Below are positions 1 through 8,576 of a stretch of 64,000 bases of DNA, in pieces. The stretch is from Methanosarcina vacuolata Z-761. Lineage in GTDB: Archaea; Halobacteriota; Methanosarcinia; Methanosarcinales; Methanosarcinaceae. Made by a program: the position numbers and the translations under genes. The notes below the pieces were generated by a model, which saw only the letters and a program-made list of their open reading frames with translations, made no database searches and had not been told where the DNA came from. The DNA is taken from contig NZ_CP009520.1 of the NCBI RefSeq assembly GCF_000969905.1, forward strand, positions 2,604,001 to 2,668,000, given 5' to 3'. The first letter of the stretch is position 1, and each line of letters opens with the position of its first letter.

Positions 1-170
1 CCTGCTTCCTCACAGGCATCAAGGGCATTGTCAACAGCTTCTTTTACGGTTGTTATGAGGCTTCGAGGAGCCGAATCAAAACCCAGGATCTGTCGGTTTT
101 TTTCAAAAAATTCTGCAACGCTTATTGACTTTTGATTTTTGGCAAGTTCTTCTGCAATGGTGAATTCCAT
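1..170 (-). CDS. top6B: DNA topoisomerase VI subunit B, N-terminal part (runs off the left edge)
   Basis: The reverse strand reads from an ATG at 170 to the window edge, giving 56 residues. [17 protein letters not shown] followed by [16 protein letters not shown] matches the start of archaeal topoisomerase VI B subunits. The second stretch is the N-box of the GHKL ATPase fold, where the E and DN residues bind ATP-Mg. The B subunit is the ATP-driven clamp of the type IIB topoisomerase that works with the Spo11-like A subunit. A GAGGT Shine-Dalgarno lies about 8 bases before the ATG, which supports this start. Only the extreme N-terminus is visible, so the rest of the protein and the A-subunit gene cannot be judged. 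Confidence 0.93.
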   Translation of the reverse strand, partial: MEFTIAEELAKNQKSISVAEFFEKNRQILGFDSAPRSLITTVKEAVDNALDACEEA

Positions 171-851
171 GAAAATTTACCTCAGGTTGAAAAATCAATG
201 TAACTTTATACTACTTTAAATATTCTTTTGCACATATATCTAAAGTAGGAATTTTTGCCTTAAAAGTAATGCGATTGTTAAGATTTTAGGGTTTTAGCGC
301 CTTACTGTTCTAGTGCTTTACTATTTTTGCATTTTACTTTTCTAGTGATTCGATTCCAAAATCAATTCCTTATTTCCTGAAAAAAATATGTGATCGTCGT
401 AGCTATTCAAAGGTCACGTTTTATGAATCTACTTCGGAATCACAGTACTATTGTTTGCGATTTTAGTATTTTACTTTTCCAGTGTTTTATGATTTTAGCG
501 TTTACTGTTATCTAATGCTAATTGTTTTAGTATCAAGAAATTCAAAGTTTTGATTCATCTGTTTTGTAAAATCCCGATTCTCAAAGAGCATTGACTTATC
601 ATATTTCATTGTTTAAGATTTACGCACTTGAAATATAAAATCAACCACAATAAACAGTGTAGTCAGAGATTCTTTTTAGACCGTTAAAGGTTTAACGCTA
701 TCGATTTCTCGTTTCAACCGCGTAAGTCCTAATTGTTATAAGAACAAGAATGAGGGCAGATCTAGGAACAAGAATGAGGGCAGATCTAGGAACAAGAATG
801 AGGGCAGATCTGCAATTATGCACCATTATTCCATTGGCTACATAGCTCTCA
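171..851. other. AT-rich spacer
   Basis: No supportable gene. It contains the divergent upstream region of top6B (TATA-like AT tracts near 200-230), degenerate copies of a TTTTAG...TTACTTTTC(T/C)AGTG phrase around 285-350 and 465-510, and the tandem repeat listed separately. Confidence 0.6.
741..811. repeat. 24-bp tandem repeat, 3 copies
   Basis: Three nearly exact head-to-tail copies of a unit containing GAACAAGAATGAGGGCAGAT (741-763, 764-787, 788-811). Confidence 0.9.
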
Positions 852-1262
852 TTAATTTATCTGCATAAGGCTCTGTGTTTTAACCTCCCTCTTTTCCATG
901 TAAAGAGTGATCAAAAGTATTGTAATGTAACCTCCTGATATAATCGCAGTCTTATTAATTTCTATTTTCAACAAGGTTGCAATTATTATTACAATAAGCC
1001 ATAGGAAAAAACCCAGTAAATTACTTTTAAGCCCTATTATGTCTTCAATTCTCTTTTTTTCGTCAATTACTTTTCTGGAGACTATATAATGCCCCAGTAT
1101 TATGAAGAAAATGGTAAGACCTATATTAACCCAAATAACTATTTGATTAGAAAAATGTAATACATCGCTCGTCTTAAAAGACAACCTGAACATAATAAAA
1201 CTAAATACAGCGCCTAACACTAAACCAAAAATCTCTTCAGATTTGAATTTTTGTACTTTCAC
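852..1262 (-). CDS. small four-helix membrane protein, unknown function
   Basis: A 136-residue protein with four hydrophobic segments, at about residues 11-28, 42-61, 83-101 and 106-121. The helix 2-3 connector is charged (VSRKVIDEKKRIED). No family is recognised and no catalytic motif is visible. The start is an ATG at 1262. Spacers on both sides are long, so it is probably transcribed alone. It is likely an integral membrane protein of the cytoplasmic membrane, but any more specific role would be a guess. Confidence 0.6.
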   Translation of the reverse strand: MKVQKFKSEEIFGLVLGAVFSFIMFRLSFKTSDVLHFSNQIVIWVNIGLTIFFIILGHYIVSRKVIDEKKRIEDIIGLKSNLLGFFLWLIVIIIATLLKIEINKTAIISGGYITILLITLYMEKREVKTQSLMQIN

Positions 1263-1793
1263 AAAATATCACATTTTAAATTAAATTTTTGTAATCATCT
1301 TACCTCAAATTAATTAAGAATTACATATTTATGATACAAAATAAAGTACAATAGATATCATAGTTGAAATTTAAGTTTTGAAAGTTACGAGTTTAAGGCT
1401 GTTGGTTTTGTAGTTTAAATCGTGAATCCTATTATCTTATATTTGAAGAGCGAGAGAAAACAATTCTAAATATAAAAAGGCAAACTTCTATAAAGTTCGT
1501 CCTGGTATTGCATCATTGATGATGTACGTTTATGGATTTGATATACTTAAGACATTCCATAAAGTATAAGAAGTAATTCTAAAGTATCGAAGCACTGTTA
1601 TTTTTCTACATCACTAATTGTTTCAAGCACGTGGATGTGTTTAAGTATTTTTTAAAAGAAAAATACCCAACAGTTTCGATCTCAATAAAAGGTTAAGGTA
1701 GAAAGCCATGACATGCTAAAAAATATGTTGCTTTCGTTTTGTCGTTCCTTCTGTTTTATTCTGGCAGAATGCACTAATATTTAAGCCGGAGAA
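1263..1793. other. AT-rich spacer without a recognisable gene
   Basis: About 530 bases, strongly AT-rich and full of stops in all frames. Nothing beyond possible promoter TATA tracts for the 852-1262 gene (around 1290-1330) can be supported. Confidence 0.5.
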
Positions 1794-2024
1794 TTAAAGT
1801 TCTGCTCCGATAATTGTCTTGGTGGTTATTACAGTTTCGCTTTCCCTGACTCTGTCTACCACGTCGTTCAGGAGAGTCATGTCTTCAACATCTATTATTA
1901 TTACAAAGTCATACTCCCCAAAGACATGGTAAACATCCTTAATCCCCTCGATGTTCTTCAATTCTCGGTATGCTGCCTTTTCATAACCTGGCAGCACATT
2001 TACCATTGTGATCCCTATTACCAT
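1794..2024 (-). CDS. stand-alone Lrp/AsnC ligand-binding (RAM) domain protein
   Basis: This 76-residue protein consists only of the C-terminal effector-binding RAM domain of the Lrp/AsnC family. It starts with a hydrophobic beta strand (MVIGITMVNVLPG), has the EYDFVIIIDVED strand typical of the fold, and ends with TKTIIGAEL. No DNA-binding helix-turn-helix is present. Family members of this size form dimers or higher oligomers that bind amino acids or modulate full-length Lrp proteins. The promoter and first seven codons lie inside an 81-bp sequence that is repeated at 4478-4558, so the upstream neighbourhood has been rearranged. The fold assignment is firm, but the ligand is unknown. Confidence 0.85.
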   Translation of the reverse strand: MVIGITMVNVLPGYEKAAYRELKNIEGIKDVYHVFGEYDFVIIIDVEDMTLLNDVVDRVRESETVITTKTIIGAEL

Positions 2025-2084
2025 GTATATAAGGTAACGGCTGCAAGTTATTTATCTTTTTTCCGGAAACCGAAAAAAACTGAT
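2004..2084. repeat. 81-bp direct repeat, copy 1 (5' end and promoter of the RAM gene)
   Basis: The sequence is identical to 4478-4558 except for one base (A at 2027, C at 4501). It spans the first seven codons of the RAM gene plus its upstream region. Similarity stops abruptly after ACTGAT at 2084. The two copies bracket the accessory block 2085-4477. Confidence 0.95.
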
Positions 2085-2160
2085 ATAACTGATTTTGGTC
2101 CTCTACTCTTTAATTTATTACATTGGGATGCGGAGGATCACGAATATCCCTTTCTCTAGA

Positions 2161-2274
2161 GGCTGTCCGACAATTCAATTTCAGAACAAAAACATGTGAA
2201 ATATAAGGCATGTAAAACTCTTATCTCGAAAAAGAAGGAATTTGATTATTACTTACAGCAATTGTCGGACAGCC
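2161..2274. mobile_element. MITE-like element, 114 bp with 15-bp terminal inverted repeats
   Basis: GGCTGTCCGACAATT at 2161-2175 is perfectly inverted at 2260-2274. The interior is non-coding. Size and perfect termini are typical of a non-autonomous IS derivative. No convincing target duplication is visible, and the parent IS is not in this window. Confidence 0.75.
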
Positions 2275-2552
2275 AGTTTAGGATGCGCGGTCACCCGTAA
2301 TACTATTTTTATATACCAACCTACATAATTATATTATTTATTTCGAAAGAAATGCTTTACTTTAATAGATCAATATTATTTGCACTATCCATCAATCTTC
2401 AAAAATGACTTCATAGGTTGTGAGACTTGTTTTTTGTATATAGAAATAATAATTGCTTAATGATACTTTATACATTATGCTGGAAAGTCAGAAAGTATTA
2501 AATATATGCACGTTACTATATATTATTACTGAAACAAATATCTCAATATAAG

Positions 2553-2735
2553 GTGATTTATATAGCAAAAAATAATCCAACTGGCGACAATCGAAGAATT
2601 GGAGCTGTCAAAGACAGATCACAGACGTATAATCCAACAACTGATCAATGGGTAAAGCGTGACACTACAACGGGGCAATTTATAGACGTAAAAGCTGATG
2701 GGAAACCATTCAAAGGAGTCAGAAAAGAAAAATAA
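2553..2735 (+). CDS. small basic hypothetical protein (GDNRR...GVRKE type)
   Basis: A 60-residue, highly charged protein with no hydrophobic segment. It carries NPTGDNRRIGAVKDRSQTYN near the N-terminus, a WVKRDTTTGQF core, and ends in KADGKPFKGVRKEK. The pattern resembles small, widely distributed conserved proteins of unknown function. The start is a GTG directly behind an AAGG. The spacing is unusually tight, so the true start could be slightly different. It lies in the accessory block between the 81-bp repeats and just before a MITE-like inverted-repeat element. No function is claimed. Confidence 0.55.
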   Translation: MIYIAKNNPTGDNRRIGAVKDRSQTYNPTTDQWVKRDTTTGQFIDVKADGKPFKGVRKEK

Positions 2736-2738
2736 TAA

Positions 2739-2935
2739 TTTTCATTGTTCATCGGTTAAGGAATTTCTTGCCTGAAAGCTATCGATTTTGCATTAGAAGC
2801 CGACCTTAAATTGTAGCCTATTTACATGAAATCGACACCAAGTTCCAGATCATAATTTATTAAAATATTTAATTAATGTTGAGATAATTGACGCAATTTG
2901 TCTCGATTCATCACTTAACCGATGAACAATGAAAA
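2739..2935. mobile_element. MITE-like inverted-repeat element, 197 bp
   Basis: A 22-bp perfect inverted repeat (core CATTGTTCATCGGTTAAG) sits at 2739-2760 and 2914-2935 with a 153-bp non-coding interior. A partial match to its outer end (ATGAACAATGAA) occurs at the 5' end of the next gene near 3765. This is probably a non-autonomous transposon, and its family is not identified. Confidence 0.6.
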
Positions 2936-2989
2936 AAGTAACAAAGCTGTTAAGATTCTGAGTATGCTGTAAGCTTCTACTCACATATA

Positions 2990-3772
2990 TTATTTTTTTA
3001 GCTTCAATAACTCGTTTTTGTAATCTTCTATGTCTTTTGCTATTTTCTCTTTTAAGTTTATATAATATTTACATTTAGTATTGTCTTGTATAATACCTGA
3101 TTGGTCTTTTGGTGAGCATTCATTGTAATGCTTGCAGTAGTCTAAATTATGTGGACATTTATCATATTGGTGATGGCAACCACTCTTGTAATCTTCGCAT
3201 ACCGTAAAACCTTTGGGTTTATTGCTATATTTATCTTGACATGTGATTTCTTTTGTCTCTTGACAATTTGATTCTATATATGTCTCGTATGCCTTGTATG
3301 TTTCTTTATCTGCTAGATAACTGTATTTTCTAAGGTCTTTAAGTCCAATATAATTAGTTGGTAGCCATCCGTTTATTGTTTGTTCACGATTTTTTTTCAA
3401 TTTACCATTTATTATGTCTTCTACTGGTATGTAGAACTTCTCAAGTCGGTTTTCTATGTCTTTTATTTTTTGTTCTTTTTTTGATTGTCTTAACGCATCC
3501 TGTGAAGATGATAAGCTAAGTGCTGAGAAAATGACAAGCCCTAAAGTAAGTATTGTGTTAGCGAATATGCTTACAAATTGTGATGAATTTTGGTTAACAA
3601 AAGAAGGTAGATCTACGAACGTACAATTCTGACCTGAGCAAGAGAAAACAAGAAAAGAAAAGTAAGACAAAAAAGTTGCAAGCATTATTATTACTGTCAA
3701 CATCGCAAATAGAATAACTGCCAACTGTATATACTGAAACTTCCTGCTCTGAAATATCTCAAGAATGAACAA
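2990..3772 (-). CDS. membrane-anchored cysteine-rich hypothetical protein
   Basis: A 260-residue protein with two N-terminal transmembrane segments (about residues 14-42 and 66-86). A basic linker (RQSKKEQKIKDIENRLEKFY) follows, then a cytosolic or exposed domain. Residues 169-222 hold some eight cysteines and several histidines in spaced pairs (for example CHHQYDKCPHNLDYCKHYNE), suggesting a metal site or disulfides. The C-terminus is a charged helix. No family is recognised. It lies inside the 81-bp-repeat-bounded block and is AT-rich like its neighbours there, consistent with acquired DNA. Confidence 0.55.
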   Translation of the reverse strand: MFILEIFQSRKFQYIQLAVILFAMLTVIIMLATFLSYFSFLVFSCSGQNCTFVDLPSFVNQNSSQFVSIFANTILTLGLVIFSALSLSSSQDALRQSKKEQKIKDIENRLEKFYIPVEDIINGKLKKNREQTINGWLPTNYIGLKDLRKYSYLADKETYKAYETYIESNCQETKEITCQDKYSNKPKGFTVCEDYKSGCHHQYDKCPHNLDYCKHYNECSPKDQSGIIQDNTKCKYYINLKEKIAKDIEDYKNELLKLKK

Positions 3773-3932
3773 TGAAGATCCCTTTTTTTATAGTGAACAT
3801 CTAAGCGTAATTTACAAAATCTGTTTCGTTTGAAATTAGATACCTAACTTCCGCCTTTTTAGGCGCATATATTCTTATCCATATTTATGTGAGGTCAGAT
3901 AATTGCAATTTAATAATTTTACCTTGCATATG

Positions 3933-3954
3933 ATGTGCTTAAGTTTAAGCACAT
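3933..3954. other. palindromic hairpin in the spacer upstream of the 2990-3772 gene
   Basis: ATGTGCTTAA and TTAAGCACAT (3933-3942 and 3945-3954) form a 10-bp stem with a two-base spacer. The site lies about 160 bp upstream of a gene on the reverse strand. It could be an operator or repeat remnant. The remaining spacer, 3773-4014, shows nothing else. Confidence 0.4.
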
Positions 3955-4014
3955 GTATCGATATCAGACGACAGTTATGTGCTTAAAAATGCGGAACTAA
4001 GGTAGATATCTTGC

Positions 4015-4465
4015 TTACAAATCCAATATTTCTTTTTTCTTTGCTTGGAATTCTTCGTGGGTAATTATTCCATCATCAAAAAGCTATTTATATTTTCGAA
4101 TTAAATTGAAACCATTATATTTAGGTTGATCAAACAAAGTCTGGTATATTTTTTTCAGATAACATGCCATTGATTTTTTTGTCAACGTCAGATGCCTTTC
4201 TTTCATATGGGATATTTAAGAATAAGCTGTTTTAGCTGTTTTCAAATTTAATATAAAGATTCGTATTTATAGGTTTATCCCGATACATTCTTATAAACTG
4301 ACAAATTGTAGCTAATCCAGCTAATGTTGAAATTGCAATATTTCTGGCAAAACAATTTCCATTTTGAATATTATCATAGTCTAAATATCCATTTAAGGAT
4401 ACATTTTTATATTTATTATTATTTATTTCTTAGTAATATCTGACTAGTTGTGATTCCTTATTCAT
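4015..4465 (-). pseudogene. decayed SHOCT-domain protein gene
   Basis: Reading the reverse strand from an ATG at 4465 gives MNKESQLVRYY, an in-frame TAA, and then a long protein-like stretch that includes NGYLDYDNIQNGNCFARNIA and MYRDKPINTNLYIKFENS. A second stop follows, then NIPYERKASDVDKKINGMLS, a frame change, and finally a typical SHOCT tail (LFDDGIITHEEFQAKKKEIL) preceded by a TAG where the family has Glu. At least three stops and one frameshift interrupt it. The SHOCT module is a short C-terminal oligomerisation helix pair. The 81-bp repeat lies immediately upstream, and its ATG would be in frame with this reading. Confidence 0.7.
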
Positions 4466-4477
4466 TTTCACTATTAT

Positions 4478-4558
4478 CATTGTGATCCCTATTACCATGT
4501 CTATAAGGTAACGGCTGCAAGTTATTTATCTTTTTTCCGGAAACCGAAAAAAACTGAT
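4478..4558. repeat. 81-bp direct repeat, copy 2
   Basis: This is the second copy of 2004-2084 with a single mismatch. It carries a truncated start of the RAM-domain gene (ATG plus six codons on the reverse strand) that here runs into the decayed SHOCT gene. Confidence 0.95.
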
Positions 4559-4688
4559 CGAGCTGGTTAGCATCCCACATCGACTTATTTATTATCCAGT
4601 CCTATGAGCCTAAAGGTAGAAAATTTTTTGACAGACTTTTTTAAGAGTTAGCGATTATTTTAATATTATCAGCGTGTAATACAAGCGC

Positions 4689-5315
4689 ATGCCCTCAGAG
4701 TCTCACAGGGACGAAGACCTTTTCGAGTCCCAGTATATTGAAAAATACCTGAGCGAGTACGCGAGTGTTTCATCAATAGTACGTGAGGCGTTGCCCTTTG
4801 AACTTATTGCTACTGTTGGGGGAGTAGTTGCAGGAATTATACTTTCGGGAATGACAGATGAACTTGGAATGATCCCAGGACTGCTTGTGATTTATCCCGG
4901 AGTGCTCGGGCTCAGGGGAAATATTTCCTCGACCCTTGGTTCAAGGCTTGGCAGTGCAATTCATCTGGGGCTGATTACAGATCTCGACAGGCATAATCCC
5001 GAACTAATGAATAATATCTCCGGTTCCCTGATCCTGAGTGTTATTACCGCTTTTATTCTCGGAATCCTCGGTCACTTTGTAACTCTTGCTCTGGGCTTTG
5101 AAAGTGCCGGAGTCTTAAAACTTACCCTTATCTGTGTGATTTCAGCCTTTACATCCGGGGTAATTCTCTCTTTTGTTGCAGCTCTACTGGCTGTAGGAAT
5201 GTTCAGATTTGGTTTTGATCCTGATAATGTTGTTACGCCTTCGATTGCAACTATCGGGGATATTGTCTCTATGCTCATGCTTTTCCTCTCTGCCAAATTG
5301 GTGGTGATGTTTTGA
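4689..5315 (+). CDS. MgtE/SLC41-type divalent cation transporter, half-size subunit 1
   Basis: This 208-residue protein is the MgtE integral-membrane domain without the bacterial N-terminal and CBS regulatory domains. After a hydrophilic head, about five membrane segments follow (near 37-56, 62-76, 110-136, 142-172 and 185-207). The conserved first-half motif PGLLVIYPGVLGLRGN and the later GFDPDNVVTPSIATIGDIV resemble the pore region of MgtE, which moves Mg2+ or related ions. The next gene encodes a second copy of the same domain and overlaps by 4 bases, so the pair probably forms a heterodimer equivalent to the double-domain SLC41. No clear Shine-Dalgarno precedes the ATG. Confidence 0.88.
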   Translation: MPSESHRDEDLFESQYIEKYLSEYASVSSIVREALPFELIATVGGVVAGIILSGMTDELGMIPGLLVIYPGVLGLRGNISSTLGSRLGSAIHLGLITDLDRHNPELMNNISGSLILSVITAFILGILGHFVTLALGFESAGVLKLTLICVISAFTSGVILSFVAALLAVGMFRFGFDPDNVVTPSIATIGDIVSMLMLFLSAKLVVMF

Positions 5316-5890
5316 GGAAAAGAGGGCATCATACTCCTTACTACACAATCAATGGTATCATTCAGCGAGGGCTACCAGTACTTATAATCACATGTGTAAT
5401 GGGAATCCTTGTAGGGCAGCTTCTTAACTCAAGAGAAAAAAGCCTTATATCTATGCCAGCGATACTGATTCTAATTCCTTCCCTTATCAAAATCGGAGGG
5501 GATACCGGCAGCATGCTTGGAGCCCGGCTTTCATCGGCTTTCCACATGGGGCTCGGAGATAATCTCAGGAGTAACCCGGTCGTACACAATAGTGTTATTG
5601 CAGCTGCAATCGTAGGATTTGTTTCTTCAATTTCTGTTAGTATACTGGTCTATCTGGCAAGCAGTTTCCTGGGGTTCGGGATGCCTTATCTCACCCTTCT
5701 GGAAATCAGCCTCATAGCCGTTATCATAGAGCTTGTCGTTGTGTATTCTGCAACTGTCGCCATAGCTTTTATTTCCCACAGGTTCGGGATAGACCCTGAT
5801 GATACGGTCATTCCTTTCATAGCAAGCCTTGGAGACCTCGTTGGGGTTACAGGAATTTTTATAGCTCTTTACTTTTTAAAAATATTATAA
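5312..5890 (+). CDS. MgtE/SLC41-type divalent cation transporter, half-size subunit 2
   Basis: A 192-residue paralogue of the preceding gene, with the same order of elements. PAILILIPSLIKIGGDTGSM replaces the YPGVLGLRGN region, followed by about four more membrane segments and GIDPDDTVIPFIASLGDLVG near the C-terminus, where acidic residues in MgtE line the ion path. It begins at a TTG whose bases overlap the TGA stop of subunit 1, suggesting translational coupling. No other suitable start is available before the first helix. The following PhoU/RCK_C gene is probably its regulator. Substrate (Mg2+, or possibly another divalent metal) is inferred from family. Confidence 0.87.
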   Translation: MRKRGHHTPYYTINGIIQRGLPVLIITCVMGILVGQLLNSREKSLISMPAILILIPSLIKIGGDTGSMLGARLSSAFHMGLGDNLRSNPVVHNSVIAAAIVGFVSSISVSILVYLASSFLGFGMPYLTLLEISLIAVIIELVVVYSATVAIAFISHRFGIDPDDTVIPFIASLGDLVGVTGIFIALYFLKIL

Positions 5891-5901
5891 AAACATTTGA
5901 A

Positions 5902-5953
5902 TACTTCAATAAAATACTTCAATAAAATACTTCAATAAAATACTTCAATAAAA
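5902..5953. repeat. 13-bp tandem repeat, 4 exact copies
   Basis: TACTTCAATAAAA is repeated four times directly downstream of the second mgtE-like gene. Confidence 0.92.
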
Positions 5954-6096
5954 TATCAGTTGTAATATTATTAATATATTATATTTTAATCAGGTTCTTA
6001 AAGCCTGAATAATCAAAAAGTAATAATTAATAATTAATAATTACTATTAGTATATACTCATACACACCAGCACAAGGTAGAGTTGATCTAGAGACC

Positions 6097-7296
6097 ATGT
6101 TCCCTAAAGAATTCAGATACAGTCCAAAGAATCTTAAGGATCTTTTGACTGAGATGAAGGACACTTCCGAACTCATGGTAGACCTTGCATACTCTGCAAT
6201 GATTTACGATGATGAGGACGTTGCTGAAGAGGTACTTAATCTTGAAGATAAGATGGATACCCTCGATTATCACATTAAAATGGCCGCGATGTTAAGCACA
6301 CGCAGGGTTGACGAGGCCGAAGGCCTCCTGGGAGTTTTACAGGTTGCTGCGTGTTCGGAAAATATCGCTAATGCCGCAGGCGATATTGCCAAGATAGTTC
6401 TCATGAATATGGGAATTCCGATGGAACTGAAAATAGCCCTCAGGGATGCGGAAGAGACCATAGTCAGGGCAACAGTCGCCGCAGAATCTTCAATGGCAGG
6501 ACGCACTCTTGGCGACCTCGAGCTTGATATCGAGACAGGCATGTGGATTATTGCCATCAGGAGAAACGAAGACTGGATTTATGACCCTGACAAGGAAACT
6601 CGTCTTCGGCAAGGCGATGTTTTGATTGCCAGAGGGCATGATGAAGGAGTCACGCTATTTTTCGAGATGGCCACAACAAAAAAATTCGTACCTAAGGAGA
6701 TCGAGCACAATAAGCTTTTAAAAGACCTTGAGCATGCAGTGGATATTATAGTAGATATGAAGAACATGTCCGAACTCTCAGTAGGGCTTGCATACTCTGC
6801 TATTCTTTTTGACAACGAGGATATTGCATATGAGGTTAGTGCCCTGGAGTCCGAAATGGACTCTATGAAATATGAACTTCAGCACTGGGTGCTTGAAACC
6901 GCAAAGCATTTTGAGGATGTGAACATGCTACGGGGAATCCTCCACCTTGCAAGTGCCTCTGAAGCAATTTCCGATGCCGCCTACGGAATTGCGGATACTG
7001 TGCTCAGGGACATAGAACTCCACCCCATTATAACCCTCGCAGTCAGGAATTCCGAAGAAGTCATAACCAGGCTCCAGGTAGAGAAATGCTCTCCTATAGT
7101 CGGAAAGACTTTTTTTGAATTGAAGCTTGAAACTGAGACCGGGCTGCACGTAATGGCAATAAAAAGGGCTGACCGCTGGGTCTATGCTCCGAAAGGCAAT
7201 ACGGTTGTTCAGGCAGGAGATATGCTTATTGCACGCGGGTCAAGGATTGGAGAAGGGGCGCTTATAGAGATGTGTGAGTGTAAACTGAACCAGTAA
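6097..7296 (+). CDS. tandem PhoU-RCK_C regulatory protein, partner of the MgtE-like transporter
   Basis: This 399-residue soluble protein is a head-to-tail duplication. Residues about 5-115 and 200-312 are PhoU-like helical bundles, each opening with MKDTSELMVDLAYSA or MKNMSELSVGLAYSA. Residues about 122-190 and 320-392 are RCK_C (TrkA-C) domains, with GMWIIAIRRNEDWIYDP and GLHVMAIKRADRWVYAP and the ending GD(V/M)LIARG. RCK_C domains bind ions or nucleotides in K+ and other cation transport systems. With no membrane segment, it probably sits on the cytosolic face of the two MgtE-like proteins just upstream. A 200-base repeat-bearing gap separates it from them, so it may have its own promoter. 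Confidence 0.88.
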   Translation: MFPKEFRYSPKNLKDLLTEMKDTSELMVDLAYSAMIYDDEDVAEEVLNLEDKMDTLDYHIKMAAMLSTRRVDEAEGLLGVLQVAACSENIANAAGDIAKIVLMNMGIPMELKIALRDAEETIVRATVAAESSMAGRTLGDLELDIETGMWIIAIRRNEDWIYDPDKETRLRQGDVLIARGHDEGVTLFFEMATTKKFVPKEIEHNKLLKDLEHAVDIIVDMKNMSELSVGLAYSAILFDNEDIAYEVSALESEMDSMKYELQHWVLETAKHFEDVNMLRGILHLASASEAISDAAYGIADTVLRDIELHPIITLAVRNSEEVITRLQVEKCSPIVGKTFFELKLETETGLHVMAIKRADRWVYAPKGNTVVQAGDMLIARGSRIGEGALIEMCECKLNQ

Positions 7297-7413
7297 TCCC
7301 CTTTGGTAATTTTCACTTTTTCCTGCTGCTGAACAGGCTCATTCACAGGAAATATAACCTGAAATGAAAGTTTCGGAATAATTTTACAAATTTTTTATTT
7401 TATCATTTTTGAT

Positions 7414-7490
7414 TTGTAACTTTTTTGTAACTTTTTTGTAACTTTTTTGTAACTTTTTGTAACTTTTTTGTAACTTTTTTGTAACTTCTT
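7414..7490. repeat. 11-12-bp tandem repeat, about 7 copies
   Basis: TTGTAACTTTTT-type units run head to tail in the spacer before the DUF362 gene. Confidence 0.85.
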
Positions 7491-7574
7491 GGAAGCTTAC
7501 TAGCTCCCTGTTTTTATATATCTGGCTATATTTTTATATTTCTGGCTACATATTACTATGTGGGAGTTTTGAGT

Positions 7575-8453
7575 ATGGCAGTTATTGGGCTTTCAAGAAA
7601 CAAAGATACTCTGGAATCCGTAAGAGTGGCAGTAGAACTTGCAGGAGGGCTTGGGATTAAAAAAGGATCTACTGTACTGATCAGGCCAAATGCAAACACC
7701 GCAGATCCGTCTCCGGGTTCGACAAATCCCGAGGTCCTGAAGGGAGCTATACGGGAAGCAAGAAAATGCAATCCTAAAAAAATTATTGTTGCTGAGAAAT
7801 CAATGACCACGCTGGATACTGAAATGGTGCTAAGGAAGCTTGGGCTCTGGCAGGCTGCGGAAGCAGAAGGAGCAGACGAAATCCTTACTTTTGACCACAT
7901 GAAGCGCTATCATATGAAGCCTGATGGTGCTTCTTCCTGGCCTGTAGGTTTTTATGTTCCCGAATTTCTTGATTCGGTGGATTATGTGATTGCGCTTCCT
8001 GTAATCAAAACTCACTGGACTGCAACCTTTACCATGGGCTTGAAATCACAGATTAGCATAACTGCAGACACGGACAGGAGACAGCTTCCTCACGGCCTGC
8101 ACATGGACGCGCTTTTCGGGAATATGATTGCCGAATCAAATCTCATTTATAAGCCTGATTTCTATATTTCGGATGCAACAAAATGCTTTGTGACCGGAGG
8201 CCCTGATCTTGGAACTCTTAGAGAGCCTGGTATTGTGCTGGCAAGCTCGGATGTGGTCGCAAACGATGTTACGGGTCTTGCTCTCCTGAAAACCCTTGGT
8301 ACGGTTCCGAAAATCCAGGATCATTCAGTCTGGTCCCAGCCCCAGATCAAAAGGGCGGTAGAACTTGGGCTAGGAGTACGCGGCAGGGAAGAAATAACTG
8401 TAAAAAGCTCAGGGGTTAAGGAAATCGAAGAGATTCTTTCCAATCTTGCTTGA
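7575..8453 (+). CDS. DUF362 domain protein
   Basis: This 292-residue protein matches the DUF362 family from end to end. It begins MAVIGLSRNKD, has GSTVLIRPNANTADPSPGST near residue 32, NPKKIIVAEKS, then YVIALPVIKTHWTATFTMGL with the conserved KTH, and a C-terminal VANDVTGLALLKTLG. Many family members are fused to ferredoxin domains, but this one is not and lacks a CxxCxxC cluster. The biochemical role is unknown. The ATG at 7575 is preferred over the GTG at 7560 because a GGAG sits 8 bases upstream of it. It has no operon partner and is followed by a MITE and a tandem repeat. Confidence 0.85.
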   Translation: MAVIGLSRNKDTLESVRVAVELAGGLGIKKGSTVLIRPNANTADPSPGSTNPEVLKGAIREARKCNPKKIIVAEKSMTTLDTEMVLRKLGLWQAAEAEGADEILTFDHMKRYHMKPDGASSWPVGFYVPEFLDSVDYVIALPVIKTHWTATFTMGLKSQISITADTDRRQLPHGLHMDALFGNMIAESNLIYKPDFYISDATKCFVTGGPDLGTLREPGIVLASSDVVANDVTGLALLKTLGTVPKIQDHSVWSQPQIKRAVELGLGVRGREEITVKSSGVKEIEEILSNLA

Positions 8454-8576
8454 TTGCGTCCTGGAATCATTTGGTGGAGATAGCAAAGGGCAGGAAAATA
8501 AGGCATGTATGCCTCTATGTAGGCTTCAATAAATCGAATAATCGAATTTCCTGCCACTTGAATTTAAAAATAAGGC

